64,000 bases of DNA from Rs1 sp038900335. GTDB lineage: Bacteria; Pseudomonadota; Gammaproteobacteria; Pseudomonadales; Balneatricaceae. The first letter of the stretch is position 1. Each line of letters opens with the position of its first letter. Positions 16,259-25,734 of the stretch are shown here, in pieces. The stretch lies in assembly GCA_038900335.1 (NCBI GenBank), contig JBBMRB010000001.1:427460-491459 (forward strand), read 5' to 3'. Under the pieces are notes generated by a model. That model was not told where the DNA came from and ran no database searches. It saw only the letters and a program-made list of their open reading frames with translations. The translations under genes and the position numbers were made by a program.

Positions 16259-17839
16259 TTGTTAACGTTATTTCAATCACATCTCAATTTAAGAAGACTT
16301 ATTTTTGCGCTAGCACTATCAGTTGCATTGATCACTTTAGTTAATGGTTTTTACTCAACTTACCAAGTTCAACGCGAAAAACTAATACAAGATAGCCTGG
16401 AAAACAACCGCGCTTACGCTACTAAATTGGTAGCGGGGACCGAAAATTTTTTAAGTGACGCACAACAGCAACTTGCCTATGCCGCTAAAATCGTCCAGGA
16501 CAAAATGGATGATAATGATTTTTTATCACGAGAGGCAGAAAGACTAAGATTACAAACTCATAGTTTTAACTCTGTCGCCATTATAGACAATAAGGGCTTA
16601 TTTAGAGCGGTCTCCCCTGAAACGCTAGGGCTTGTTGGAAAAACAGTCACTTCAAAAAACTCAATAAGAGCACTAACAGAGCAAAAGCCGCTAATTAGCG
16701 ATCCTTTTTTGTCAAGAACAGGGAATTTACTCATTTTTATTTCCCAGCCTATTTTCAATAGCCAAGGCATATATTTAGGCTATATAGGCGGCTCTTTATA
16801 CTTAAAATCTCGTAGTGTCTTAAATGACATATTAGGTCGTCATTTCCAACAAGATGGCTCTTATTTATATGTTATAGATAGAAATAAACGCGTGCTTTAC
16901 CATCCAGATAAAGCGCGAATCGGCACAATTGCAAAAACGAACGAGGCGATTGAAAGTGTTCTCGCCGGTGAAAGCGGTGTAGCGCAAATAACAAATGGCG
17001 ATAATGTGCAGATGCTCGCAGGCTTCTACCCTATTACTAAAACAAATTGGGGCGTTGTTGCACAAAGACCTGTGAGTGCGACACTAGACTCCCTGGATGG
17101 CTTAATTAGTGAAGTCATTTATCGTACCTTACCGTTTGGGGTTATAACCTTTATCTTTATTTGGTTATTAGCACGCTTGATTTCTAAGCCGTTGCAGCAG
17201 CTTGCCGATACAGCGAAAACACTTGATAGCCCGACAACTCAAAGCTCATTAAATGAAGTTCACACCTGGTATTTTGAAAGTAGCCAATTGAAAAAGGCAA
17301 TGGCCACCGGTGTGAATTTATTACAGATGCAAATTGGCCAGTTGCGCCATGATTCGCAAACTGACCCGTTAACTGGTGCCCATAATCGACGTAGCTTAGA
17401 TTTATCTGTCAACCAACTTATTAAATTTAAAACCCCATTTTCAGTATTAGAAATTGATATCGACTTTTTCAAACGCATTAATGATAATTTTGGTCATGAT
17501 GTAGGTGATGAAACACTGATAACCTTAACTAAAATAATTCAAAAAATGTCCCGCCGCGATGACATTGTCGCTAGAGTTGGCGGTGAAGAATTTATTCTTA
17601 TTTTACCTAATGAAAATACCGACACATCACTAGTAATCGCAGAGCGCTTACGAGAAAAAGTCGCACACACTCAGCTGGAAAATATTGGCAACATAACGGT
17701 CTCAATCGGTATTGCGACTTGGCCTAAACACAGCAGCGATATTGATCAGGTATATAAACTGGCCGATAAAGCACTATATCTTGCAAAAGAGCAAGGACGC
17801 AATCGTTGCATGGTGACAGGCGCGCGCTCTAATTTTTAA
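16259..17839 (+). CDS. Membrane-bound CACHE-GGDEF diguanylate cyclase
   Basis: The 526-residue product has a transmembrane helix near residues 12-32, a periplasmic sensor of double-CACHE type (about 35-285), a second helix near 292-310, a short HAMP-like linker and a C-terminal GGDEF domain. The active-site loop reads GGEEF at about 441-445 and the inhibitory RxxD site (RRDD) precedes it at the normal five-residue distance, so it should make cyclic di-GMP and be product-inhibited. The start codon used is TTG at 16259; no ATG lies before the first helix in frame. It is alone, with a hairpin after it. The ligand cannot be predicted. Confidence 0.92.
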   Translation: MLTLFQSHLNLRRLIFALALSVALITLVNGFYSTYQVQREKLIQDSLENNRAYATKLVAGTENFLSDAQQQLAYAAKIVQDKMDDNDFLSREAERLRLQTHSFNSVAIIDNKGLFRAVSPETLGLVGKTVTSKNSIRALTEQKPLISDPFLSRTGNLLIFISQPIFNSQGIYLGYIGGSLYLKSRSVLNDILGRHFQQDGSYLYVIDRNKRVLYHPDKARIGTIAKTNEAIESVLAGESGVAQITNGDNVQMLAGFYPITKTNWGVVAQRPVSATLDSLDGLISEVIYRTLPFGVITFIFIWLLARLISKPLQQLADTAKTLDSPTTQSSLNEVHTWYFESSQLKKAMATGVNLLQMQIGQLRHDSQTDPLTGAHNRRSLDLSVNQLIKFKTPFSVLEIDIDFFKRINDNFGHDVGDETLITLTKIIQKMSRRDDIVARVGGEEFILILPNENTDTSLVIAERLREKVAHTQLENIGNITVSIGIATWPKHSSDIDQVYKLADKALYLAKEQGRNRCMVTGARSNF

Positions 17840-17893
17840 TTAAAAACAGTCAGCTTTACAGACTAAAGAGATCCACTTGTCAGCGCTATCAAT

Positions 17894-17920
17894 CAGGCTT
17901 TTGAATTTTTCAACAGCCTG
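17894..17920. terminator. Hairpin between convergent genes
   Basis: CAGGCT and TTGAA pair with TTCAA and AGCCTG around a three-base loop, with one mismatch. It lies between the end of the diguanylate cyclase gene and the end of the dioxygenase gene on the other strand. There is no clear T-run, so it may act as an mRNA end or a weak terminator. Confidence 0.5.
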
Positions 17921-17932
17921 TTCAGCCCTGTT

Positions 17933-19033
17933 CTAGTTTGAAATCACTTTATCTAACATTCTAATTTTACTATCAACCTCGCCCTTATCTATATAATAGC
18001 CTCTTAGATGTCGCTCCCCTGATTGCGGGTCAAACTCATTGCGACCATGTAATACTCGAGTGTTATCGAAAATAACCATTTCACCGCTTTTAAGTTTTAA
18101 TTGCATCTCAAATTTCTTATCTCTTACCTTGATCATTAACGCTTGATAAGCGGTATAAAACTCAATAGCAAAACCATCGTCATATTCCATACTTTGAGCG
18201 AGATGAGCGTTAAAAATAAAACGTGTTAACAAGCCATTTTTTTCGCTAATTAAGGGGTGGCTAAAGCGAATATCACAATCGCTGTCGTGAAACCTAAAAG
18301 GCATTTTCGCCTGAATTAGTAACTGATACATTTGCTGCTCTTGTGTACGCATTTGCTCAGCAATGGCAAAACCATCAGCGAGTAGTGATTCGCCGCCTTG
18401 TGCCTCATTTTTTAAACAGTGTAAAAATTGATAACCAGGTGGTAGCTCCTGATTGGATAAATCAGTATGTAGCGGCAGTGCAACACTGGTGTAAGCTAAA
18501 TTATTAGGCTCTGCTTTATTAATTACTTCAAATAATACACCAAAGTTTGTTACTCGCTTAAAACCAATCAACTCGCCTAATTGATCCCCACTATCCTCAG
18601 ATAATAAGCCGCTAATAATCACCACACCCCGCTCTTTCAATTGAGTAAGCATTGCAAGTAAATTGACTGGGTCAGCTAATTGTTCACCGACAAATCTAGT
18701 GGGTTCAAAATCGTTGTACCAAAGAGTATAAGCAATATCAGCAGGATCATTTAAACGACAGTTGTTAGAGTAGCTATCTAGTAAGGCGGTACTAAAAAAA
18801 GATAGCTGCTGTTCATTCGGCCAGCGCAAACAGAGGCCTTTTTCATCAAATGAAATATCACTTGGCTTGATTTGTATGGATACCTTGGTTAAATCAAATA
18901 ACCTTTCCTGTGTTTGTAGATGAAAGCTAATCGGGTCAATATCCCTAAGCCAAATGTATGGATAAATTGACTGTCGACCACTACTCCAAGTGACCGCTAA
19001 ATGTGTTTCACACGTCTCTAAACTATTAATCAT
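17933..19033 (-). CDS. Gamma-butyrobetaine-hydroxylase-like 2-oxoglutarate/Fe(II) dioxygenase (TauD family)
   Basis: The product has 366 residues. The N-terminal part (about 15-75) resembles the domain preceding the catalytic core of gamma-butyrobetaine and trimethyllysine hydroxylases (YPYIWLRDIDP), but the Cys residues that bind zinc there are absent. The catalytic TauD/TfdA core has the iron-binding pair in LPLHTDLSNQ (His189, Asp191), a distal His in VLHGRNEF (His329), and the 2-oxoglutarate Arg in ERHLRGYY. Family members hydroxylate quaternary amines or related acids, but the substrate here is unknown. The ATG at 19033 is preferred; an in-frame GTG at 19048 has no ribosome binding site. 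The 2-hydroxyacid dehydrogenase and glycerate kinase genes diverge from it. Confidence 0.8.
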   Translation of the reverse strand: MINSLETCETHLAVTWSSGRQSIYPYIWLRDIDPISFHLQTQERLFDLTKVSIQIKPSDISFDEKGLCLRWPNEQQLSFFSTALLDSYSNNCRLNDPADIAYTLWYNDFEPTRFVGEQLADPVNLLAMLTQLKERGVVIISGLLSEDSGDQLGELIGFKRVTNFGVLFEVINKAEPNNLAYTSVALPLHTDLSNQELPPGYQFLHCLKNEAQGGESLLADGFAIAEQMRTQEQQMYQLLIQAKMPFRFHDSDCDIRFSHPLISEKNGLLTRFIFNAHLAQSMEYDDGFAIEFYTAYQALMIKVRDKKFEMQLKLKSGEMVIFDNTRVLHGRNEFDPQSGERHLRGYYIDKGEVDSKIRMLDKVISN

Positions 19034-19511
19034 AATAATACTCTTCACTATTCAATTTCTAAAACATGACAGTCAGAGATAGGCAGACGCACCATTATTA
19101 GCACAATATATAATCATCCAGCTCTATATAGATAAACTAAAAATGTCTTGATATGATTTAATAATTGCTAAATTAATAACATATAATGCGTGTGCTTATC
19201 CCCTACTAGAAAGTAAATTAATAAGCTTAAAAAACAGGAGGCGGCCACCAATCGTGACGCTTAATATATTGCGGATGATTATACATTAAGTACAAATACT
19301 CTTTGTTAGCAGCTAAGTCAATAACACACTGTTGCAAAAGCTATTAGTGACATGAGAAGTGCTAAAAACAGAGCTGACATATATCAAACACACTATAGCA
19401 AGCGTTTATATTTACTCAGTGGTTTAGTTAATTGAGGCGAGCATTATTGTATGCTATAAAAACGGTCTTAATACCAAGTATTGTTTACCTACACCTTGAA
19501 TAAGGCCTGAT
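19034..19511. other. Intergenic region with a possible gene remnant
   Basis: This region separates the divergent dioxygenase and dehydrogenase genes. It should hold both promoters, but I cannot place them with confidence. Within it, on the minus strand at about 19227-19346, is a 37-codon open stretch described separately. The rest is AT-rich with no evident gene. Confidence 0.5.
19227..19346 (-). pseudogene. Possible remnant of a coding sequence (C-terminal fragment)
   Basis: Reading the minus strand to a TAA at 19227-19229 gives a protein-like string containing ANKEYLYLMYNHPQYIKRHD and then WWPPPVF. The frame is closed by a TAG just upstream and has no credible start or ribosome binding site. 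The composition looks more like a real protein end than random AT-rich DNA, but I do not recognise the family. It may be a decayed gene or chance. Confidence 0.2.
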
Positions 19512-20939
19512 ATGACAAATTTTAACGATAACCGCCCTCAAGCTAATTACAAAGTTCTTATTATTGACCTGATTGGTATGACATTTGACGCATCAGGGCA
19601 GGCTGATTATAGCGAAGTTGCGGCCTATATACGCTCACGTGGATGTGAGTTTCATCTGGGAAAAATCTGTGATGAAACATCTTATCAAAGTAATACTGTT
19701 CATTTTTTTTATCAGCCACAGCTTAGTAGAGCAGATGAAATTTTAGAACAGACGAGCTCTGCACAATTTGATGCTGTTATTGCTGCTGCCACATTTATAC
19801 CTAGTGATGCAGTGTTCAATTTTGGCGGTGTTCGTATCGGCGCTGGTACAGCTAATATGGGCGCTAATAGTTGGGGCGCAGGAAATGGCATTGGTGCACT
19901 GGCACCTTTAATGAATACTCCTAGCTTTAACTCAAGGGCAACTGCGCAAGCGGCATTTAAAGCGCTATTAAGTGTATTACCAGACCTTGCAGTCGATCAA
20001 ATGCATCAGTTAGTCATACAAGGTGATTTTGATACTGGTAAGGATCTCGAAAAATATCCAACAAGTAAATTAGAAGGCAAAACACTGGCCGTGATTGGCT
20101 ATGGTAATATTGGTCGAGAAGTTGCTAAATTAGGTAAAGCTTTTGGTATGCACGTTTGTATATATGCCAGGAAAAACCACCAAAAATGGATAGAATCAGA
20201 AGGCTTCGAGTATGCAAATTCAATTATTGAAGCTGCAAAAGGTGCTGATGTTTTAAGCCCACATACAGGCCTAGGTCCTTTAAATCCTGACACTGGGCGC
20301 TATACAAACGCAAACATCATTAACGATGAAGTGTTTTCAGCCATGAATCATAATTCAGTTTTGATAAATTATGACCGTGGTGAAGTTGTCGATATCAACG
20401 CGTTAGATAATGCTTTGAGCAATGGTAAAATTCGCTTTGCCACAATCGACGCCGATATTTTTAAAGATCCGACAACTGATCAATTATCGGGTCCCATGCT
20501 ACCCTATTACAATATATATCATAAGCATTCTAGTAAAATGCAACTCTTACCCCATGCCGCTGCTGATACTGAGCATGTCTCAAGAGTAGAGGGCGCGAAA
20601 CAAGCTGTCGATCAAATACTGCAAGCGGTTTTAGACAGATCAGTTACTAACTTAGTTGGCGATCTGCCTGCAGGTTATATCAATGCAGGCGCTAAAACGG
20701 TCAAAGGTGTTGGCAAAGTTATGCCTAGCGACTTTACTAATTTAACAGCGCCACAGATACAAGCATTAAAAGCCGCTAGCGCTGTACAAGTAGATTTTTG
20801 GCAACGCATGGCCAGCTCAACAGAGCAACAACAAGAGCAATTATTGAGCGAGCACGGTGCTAATTTTTTGTTAAATGCTAATGCTTATACGACCCTACTT
20901 ACTGAATTGGGCTTGCAAGGGCCTTTTAACAATGAGTAG
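19512..20939 (+). CDS. D-isomer-specific 2-hydroxyacid dehydrogenase family protein
   Basis: The 475-residue protein has the NAD-binding Rossmann motif GYGNIGREVAKLGKAFG at about 195-211, the catalytic Arg in NYDRGEVVD (near 289) and the catalytic His in LLPHAAADT (near 348). The acidic residue that is usually Glu in the xEP motif appears as Asp in DIFKDP. It is about 140 residues longer than the usual 330, with an elongated N-terminal part and a C-terminal tail of about 100 residues beyond the core. It is followed after 75 bases by a glycerate 2-kinase gene, which suggests that it reduces hydroxypyruvate or a similar oxoacid to glycerate; that is inference. AAGG precedes the ATG. Confidence 0.82.
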   Translation: MTNFNDNRPQANYKVLIIDLIGMTFDASGQADYSEVAAYIRSRGCEFHLGKICDETSYQSNTVHFFYQPQLSRADEILEQTSSAQFDAVIAAATFIPSDAVFNFGGVRIGAGTANMGANSWGAGNGIGALAPLMNTPSFNSRATAQAAFKALLSVLPDLAVDQMHQLVIQGDFDTGKDLEKYPTSKLEGKTLAVIGYGNIGREVAKLGKAFGMHVCIYARKNHQKWIESEGFEYANSIIEAAKGADVLSPHTGLGPLNPDTGRYTNANIINDEVFSAMNHNSVLINYDRGEVVDINALDNALSNGKIRFATIDADIFKDPTTDQLSGPMLPYYNIYHKHSSKMQLLPHAAADTEHVSRVEGAKQAVDQILQAVLDRSVTNLVGDLPAGYINAGAKTVKGVGKVMPSDFTNLTAPQIQALKAASAVQVDFWQRMASSTEQQQEQLLSEHGANFLLNANAYTTLLTELGLQGPFNNE

Positions 20940-21014
20940 AAAACAAGCCACTGCATAGCATTTAATGAATAATATTAGCAATGACAAAACACCTATCATA
21001 AATAGAGGGCAGCA

Positions 21015-22145
21015 ATGAACACAAAACAACAATTAACAGCTATGTTTAATGCCAGTGTTAAAGCGGTTTCAGGCTTTGAAGCCACTAAAAGAGCACTAGC
21101 ACCTCTAACAGACTACCATCCTGATATGATCATTGGCATCGGTAAAGCCGCTAGTGGTATGTGTTCAGGCGCGCTAGCTAGCATCGATACTCACTGCCGT
21201 GTGTTGTTGGTAACAAAATATCATCATTGTCAGCAAAACATGCATGATAATGAACATGTTCAAGTGATTGAAGCCGCTCACCCTATTCCTGATCAAAACT
21301 CATTAATTGCTGGATCTGTGTTATTAGATACTATCGATAACATGCCAGCTATGAGTAAATTATTATTACTGGTTTCAGGTGGTGCATCAGCTGTTGCTGA
21401 GTTATTGCCTGAGGATATGGATTTAGCGCAGTGGCAAAAATTAACAGACCAGATGATCAGCTCTGGTTTTGATATCGGCCAAATCAATGCGAAACGTAAA
21501 GAGACGTCACTGCTCAAAGATGGCAAATTATTAGCTAACTTTAAAGGCAGCTCAGTCAAAGTATTAGCTATCTCGGATGTACAAGGTGATGACATTTGCG
21601 TTATAGGCTCGGGTATTGGTGATACCAAGCACTTGGCAGAAGGTATTAATAGTGATATTTCACTGATAGGCACCAATGAGGTAGCGCGTAAAGCTTGCGC
21701 TAGCTATGCGCAAGAGCTAGGTTTTGAAGTCATCAGCAATACTGAAAACATGTATCTCAACATAACCCAATTAGCCCCTATCATCGCATCGCAGTTATTG
21801 ACGGCAAGCCCAGGGGTTTATATTTTTGGTGGTGAGCCAACGGTAAATTTACCTGACAATCCAGGCAGTGGCGGGCGCAACCAAAGCCTAGCCTTATTAC
21901 TGGCACAACAGATCAAAGATCGTGACGATATTACTATTTTAGTTGCTGGTACCGATGGCAGTGATGGCCCTACTGATGCAGCTGGCGCTATCATTGATGG
22001 CAATAGCGCCAATGACATCAGAGCACTCGAACAAGCCCTACTAACAGCTGACGCTGGCAGCTATCTTCGCAACACTGGGGATATCTTTATTACAGGACCT
22101 ACTAATACCAATGTCATGGATTTAGTGATCGCTATAATAAAATAG
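21015..22145 (+). CDS. gckA: Glycerate 2-kinase (GckA/MOFRL family)
   Basis: The 376-residue protein matches the MOFRL-type glycerate kinases that phosphorylate D-glycerate to 2-phosphoglycerate, a family often misnamed hydroxypyruvate reductase (TtuD). Visible family blocks are IGIGKAASGM near the start, AAHPIPDQNS, LLVSGGASA, the QINAKRKE segment, the GGEPTV motif and the C-terminal GTDGSDGPTDAAGA. The start has GAGGG upstream. With the dehydrogenase just before it, it would feed a C3 hydroxyacid into lower glycolysis. It is somewhat shorter than the 420-residue norm, mainly in the N-terminal half. Confidence 0.88.
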   Translation: MNTKQQLTAMFNASVKAVSGFEATKRALAPLTDYHPDMIIGIGKAASGMCSGALASIDTHCRVLLVTKYHHCQQNMHDNEHVQVIEAAHPIPDQNSLIAGSVLLDTIDNMPAMSKLLLLVSGGASAVAELLPEDMDLAQWQKLTDQMISSGFDIGQINAKRKETSLLKDGKLLANFKGSSVKVLAISDVQGDDICVIGSGIGDTKHLAEGINSDISLIGTNEVARKACASYAQELGFEVISNTENMYLNITQLAPIIASQLLTASPGVYIFGGEPTVNLPDNPGSGGRNQSLALLLAQQIKDRDDITILVAGTDGSDGPTDAAGAIIDGNSANDIRALEQALLTADAGSYLRNTGDIFITGPTNTNVMDLVIAIIK

Positions 22146-22205
22146 AGAAAGGTAGTGATATATTATCTATGTTCGCTTTCACTGTTTAGTATTGAGCTAC
22201 CTCAT

Positions 22206-23333
22206 TTAAGATGACGCGCCATTATCATAGCCTTTGCTCTTTAAGAACTTGACTGCCTTATCCGGGTAGTCAGTAAACACACCATCAACACCTAGTTTAA
22301 AATAGAAAATATCTAGCATATCTTCAAAGCTGTTCGCGTATTTCTCTACTCGCCCCTCATCTGCACGAAATGTATAAGGATGAACAACTAGGCCGGCAGC
22401 GTGGGCTCTAGATAATAGAGGTGTAATATCTAATTTATTTGCCGTTGATTTTTTACTGATCAGCATCCGCTTAAAAGGCCCGACACCATCTGCATACTCA
22501 GCCACCTTGCTCATGCCATCAGCGGCAAACATCCAATCATAACTATAATTACTCACTTTATTAGCATGGTACTCTTTCGTTAGCCCCCAAGATGTCATTG
22601 CTATTAGCTGTACCAACTTTAGATCCATCTGCATGCTAGGCAGTAGTTCACTATCGATGCGCTTTAGCTCTATCGCATCGAAACTTTGTAAGTAAATGTT
22701 TGAACTTTTTTTATCAAAGCCTGCTTTTTTCAATGCGCCAAGTACAATTTTACTAATATCTTTACCTTCATTGCGATGAAAACTTGGCGATTTAATCTCA
22801 GTATATATACCCACATTTTTATCGTTTTCAGCATTTAACTTAGCAATCAGTGCCAGCTCCTGCTCAAATAAATGCACCTTGTGCTGCCCTTGCCATAAGG
22901 GTGTTCGCGATGCAAAAACAGCCACTTGTTTACCATCTACCACTTTAAATCGCTCGGTTAATCTAAGCTTTTTTATTTCATCATAGGTAAAGTCGATGGC
23001 ATAAAAGTGACCATCTCCACGCGCTCTAGATGGATAAACAGCGGCAACGTCGGTGACATTATCTAAATATAAATCATGAAGCACTAACAACTGATTATCT
23101 TTTGATAACACCAAATCCTGCTCTATATAATCGGCCCCCATTTTAAAAGCCAACTCTTTTGAGTCCATACTGTGCTCAGGTAAATAACCACTAGCGCCGC
23201 GATGAGCCACTACTATTTTATCTGCCTTAACACTATTAGCAGCATACAAGTAATCGTGCGCTAACAAAGCCAATGTGATCACTGCGCCTGTTATTAATCG
23301 TTTATTGGTGATAGTGAAGGGATACTTCTTCAT
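22206..23333 (-). CDS. glpQ: Periplasmic glycerophosphodiester phosphodiesterase
   Basis: The 375-residue protein has a signal sequence (about residues 1-31) and a GDPD TIM-barrel. The N-terminal signature VAHRGASGYLPEHSMDS holds the catalytic His, and the metal-binding pair follows in ADYIEQDLVLS; LLVLHD holds the second catalytic His. The C-terminal segment DGVFTDYPDKA is typical of GlpQ. It should release glycerol-3-phosphate and an alcohol from glycerophosphodiesters in the periplasm. It stands alone on the minus strand, convergent with the glycerate kinase gene; no glpT neighbour is present. Confidence 0.93.
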   Translation of the reverse strand: MKKYPFTITNKRLITGAVITLALLAHDYLYAANSVKADKIVVAHRGASGYLPEHSMDSKELAFKMGADYIEQDLVLSKDNQLLVLHDLYLDNVTDVAAVYPSRARGDGHFYAIDFTYDEIKKLRLTERFKVVDGKQVAVFASRTPLWQGQHKVHLFEQELALIAKLNAENDKNVGIYTEIKSPSFHRNEGKDISKIVLGALKKAGFDKKSSNIYLQSFDAIELKRIDSELLPSMQMDLKLVQLIAMTSWGLTKEYHANKVSNYSYDWMFAADGMSKVAEYADGVGPFKRMLISKKSTANKLDITPLLSRAHAAGLVVHPYTFRADEGRVEKYANSFEDMLDIFYFKLGVDGVFTDYPDKAVKFLKSKGYDNGASS

Positions 23334-23500
23334 AGCTTACCTACCTTATTATTGTACTTTGCTGGTGTTCGTTAATATATTGCATCAGCTAGATTACATT
23401 GTTAATTTCTTTACATTTTATTTTAACAATGTTAATCATAGAATACATAATTAATTGAATATTACTTTTCATCTACCAGCCAACGGCATCCACTATTTAT

Positions 23501-24217
23501 ATGGAATCACTTTCTTTAGCAGCAAAAAACGAGCAGTCAATAACGTCTAAGAAATCCACATTCTTTGAAAGCTCCCAGAATCAAGCAAATGTGACTCAAA
23601 GCGTGCAAGAGCGTGGCGATAGTGCAATACTTGAATCCTCCCCTTTTACTATTCATCAGGATGCGTCATTACCTGAATTACCTGAGGGTGATTTATGGGT
23701 GTTTGGTTATGGCTCTTTAATGTGGCGCCCTGATTTTGATTTTTTAGAGCAACAAGATGCAACGATTTATGGCTACCATCGCTCACTTTGCGTATCGTCA
23801 TGGCTACATAGAGGCACCAGAGAAAAACCAGGTTTAGTTTTAGGGCTCGATAAAGGGGGTTGCTGCGCCGGTAAATTATTTAGGGTGTGTGCTTCACGTA
23901 AACAAGATGTTGCTCAGTATTTATACGCTAGAGAATTGCCGACCTTAGTTTATATGGCCAAAATAGTGAAAGTTAGTATGAAGAGCTGTCGCCACAAACA
24001 GAGCCAAACCATCAATGCGTTAACATTTATAGTCGACAAAACACATCCACAGTACACCAGCGGTAAAAGTGCAGAGCAACTCGCTAAAATAGTTTCGACT
24101 ACAAGTGGTGTCAGCGGGCACAGTAAGGACTATTTATTTTCTACTATTAAATCTTTAAAATTTTCTGGTATCAGTGATAAAAAATTAGATAAGATCGCTT
24201 CTTTTGTCACTATTTAG
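23501..24217 (+). CDS. chaC: ChaC-type gamma-glutamylcyclotransferase
   Basis: The 238-residue protein contains the ChaC signature FGYGSLMWRP near residue 68, followed by GYHRSLC, the central ARELP in which Glu is the likely catalytic residue, and the later YLFSTIKSL block. The family degrades glutathione to 5-oxoproline and Cys-Gly. About 60 poorly conserved, Ser/Gln-rich residues precede the domain, longer than in Escherichia coli ChaC, so the true start could be further in; the ATG at 23501 has no strong ribosome binding site. A terminator at 24265-24308 ends it. Confidence 0.85.
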   Translation: MESLSLAAKNEQSITSKKSTFFESSQNQANVTQSVQERGDSAILESSPFTIHQDASLPELPEGDLWVFGYGSLMWRPDFDFLEQQDATIYGYHRSLCVSSWLHRGTREKPGLVLGLDKGGCCAGKLFRVCASRKQDVAQYLYARELPTLVYMAKIVKVSMKSCRHKQSQTINALTFIVDKTHPQYTSGKSAEQLAKIVSTTSGVSGHSKDYLFSTIKSLKFSGISDKKLDKIASFVTI

Positions 24218-24264
24218 TCTTTATTTAGCTTATTGATCACAGCTAAAAGCAGTGACTTTTTTGT

Positions 24265-24308
24265 AAAAAAACCCTGTAAAGCGATATAAACTAAACAGGG
24301 CTTTTTTT
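24265..24308. terminator. Bidirectional rho-independent terminator between chaC and gabT
   Basis: CCCTGT at 24272-24277 pairs with ACAGGG at 24295-24300, flanked by an A-run on the left and a T-run on the right. The arrangement can end transcription of chaC on the plus strand and of gabT on the minus strand. Confidence 0.85.
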
Positions 24309-24334
24309 GATCGATATATTGGCTACTTTAATCG

Positions 24335-25615
24335 TTATTTAGCAACACTGTTGAACAATTTTTCAAAAGCATCAAGACCTTCATTGGCAATATCATCAGG
24401 TATTGTCAAAGCAGGTAAGAAGCGAATAACGTTTGCATAGAAACCACAGGCCAGTAAAATCAGACCATGCTCAGCAGCGCCAGCTATAATAGCTTGTGTC
24501 AATTCGGCGTTACCTTGCTCTGGATCAGAATCAACCATCAATTCCAATGCAATCATCGCACCTTGATTTCTTACTTCACTAATTAGCGTTGGATGCTGTG
24601 CCTTTAGTGCTGACAGACGCTGATTGAATAACTGACCAATATGGTTAGCTCGATCAACCAATTTCTCTTCTTCTATAATATCTAAAACAGCCAGCGCCGC
24701 GGCACATGCCACTGGAGAACCGCCATAAGTACCGCCTAGCCCACCAGGCAACGGAGCATCCATGATTGCTGATTTACCAACCACAGCGGATAGTGGGAAA
24801 CCACCAGCGATACCTTTTGCCATAGTGATTAAATCTGGCTCTACACCTGAGTGCTCAAAGCTGAACATTTTGCCGGTACGAGCAAAACCTGTTTGGATTT
24901 CATCGGCGATTAATACAATACCGTGCTCATCACATATTGCACGCAAAGCAACTAAAAATTCTTTTGGCGCCGCATAAAAACCGCCCTCACCTTGAACAGG
25001 CTCAAGTATAATAGCAGCAACATCACTCGGTGCGATATCCACTTTAAATAAGTTTTCAAGGGCTTTAAGTGATTGCTTAATACTAATATCATGCAATTCA
25101 ATTGGGAATGGTGCGTGAAAAATATCGCTTGGGAACGGGCCAAACAAATTTTTGTACGGCGTGATTTTACCCGTTAATGCCATCGTCAAATTGGTGCGGC
25201 CATGGAAACCGCCATTAAATGCAATAACACCACGACGTCCAGTATAAGCACGAGCAATTTTGACGCAGTTTTCAACGGCTTCTGCACCGGTTGATACAAA
25301 GATCGCTTTCTTTTCGCTATCACCAGGCGCCACTGCGACTAGTTTCTCAGCAAGTTCAACCGCAACTTCATACGGATTAACCATGACACAAGTATGGCTA
25401 AATTTTTCAATTTGATCTTTCGCAGCCTGAACGACTTTAGGATGGCTATGACCGGTATTACACACGGCAATACCCGTGCCAAAATCGATAAAGCGATTAC
25501 CCTCAACATCCCATAATTCAGAGCCTTTAGCTTTCTCTACATAAACAGGATAAAGATTACCTTGTCCGCGAGCGATCACATTTACTTTACGTTGCTGAAG
25601 TTGTTTATTGTTCAT
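24335..25615 (-). CDS. gabT: 4-aminobutyrate aminotransferase GabT
   Basis: The 426-residue class III PLP aminotransferase closely matches GabT. It has FVSTGAEAVENCVKIAR, the GGFHGRTNLTMALTG motif, LEPVQGEGGFY, IADEIQTGFARTG and the PLP-binding Lys in TMAKGIAGGFPLSA. It converts 4-aminobutyrate and 2-oxoglutarate to succinic semialdehyde and glutamate in the cytoplasm. It lies 119 bases downstream of gabD on the same strand, and both probably share a promoter beyond gabD. 5-aminovalerate can be an alternative substrate for the family. Confidence 0.95.
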   Translation of the reverse strand: MNNKQLQQRKVNVIARGQGNLYPVYVEKAKGSELWDVEGNRFIDFGTGIAVCNTGHSHPKVVQAAKDQIEKFSHTCVMVNPYEVAVELAEKLVAVAPGDSEKKAIFVSTGAEAVENCVKIARAYTGRRGVIAFNGGFHGRTNLTMALTGKITPYKNLFGPFPSDIFHAPFPIELHDISIKQSLKALENLFKVDIAPSDVAAIILEPVQGEGGFYAAPKEFLVALRAICDEHGIVLIADEIQTGFARTGKMFSFEHSGVEPDLITMAKGIAGGFPLSAVVGKSAIMDAPLPGGLGGTYGGSPVACAAALAVLDIIEEEKLVDRANHIGQLFNQRLSALKAQHPTLISEVRNQGAMIALELMVDSDPEQGNAELTQAIIAGAAEHGLILLACGFYANVIRFLPALTIPDDIANEGLDAFEKLFNSVAK

Positions 25616-25734
25616 TTTTACGTTCCTAACAGCTGCTGCACTAATGGCAACAGACTGAATTCAATCATGTTGACGCTAAATAGCAATCTCTATTTAGCGT
25701 TATTAATTATCTTCTTTATAATAAACAGTACAGC

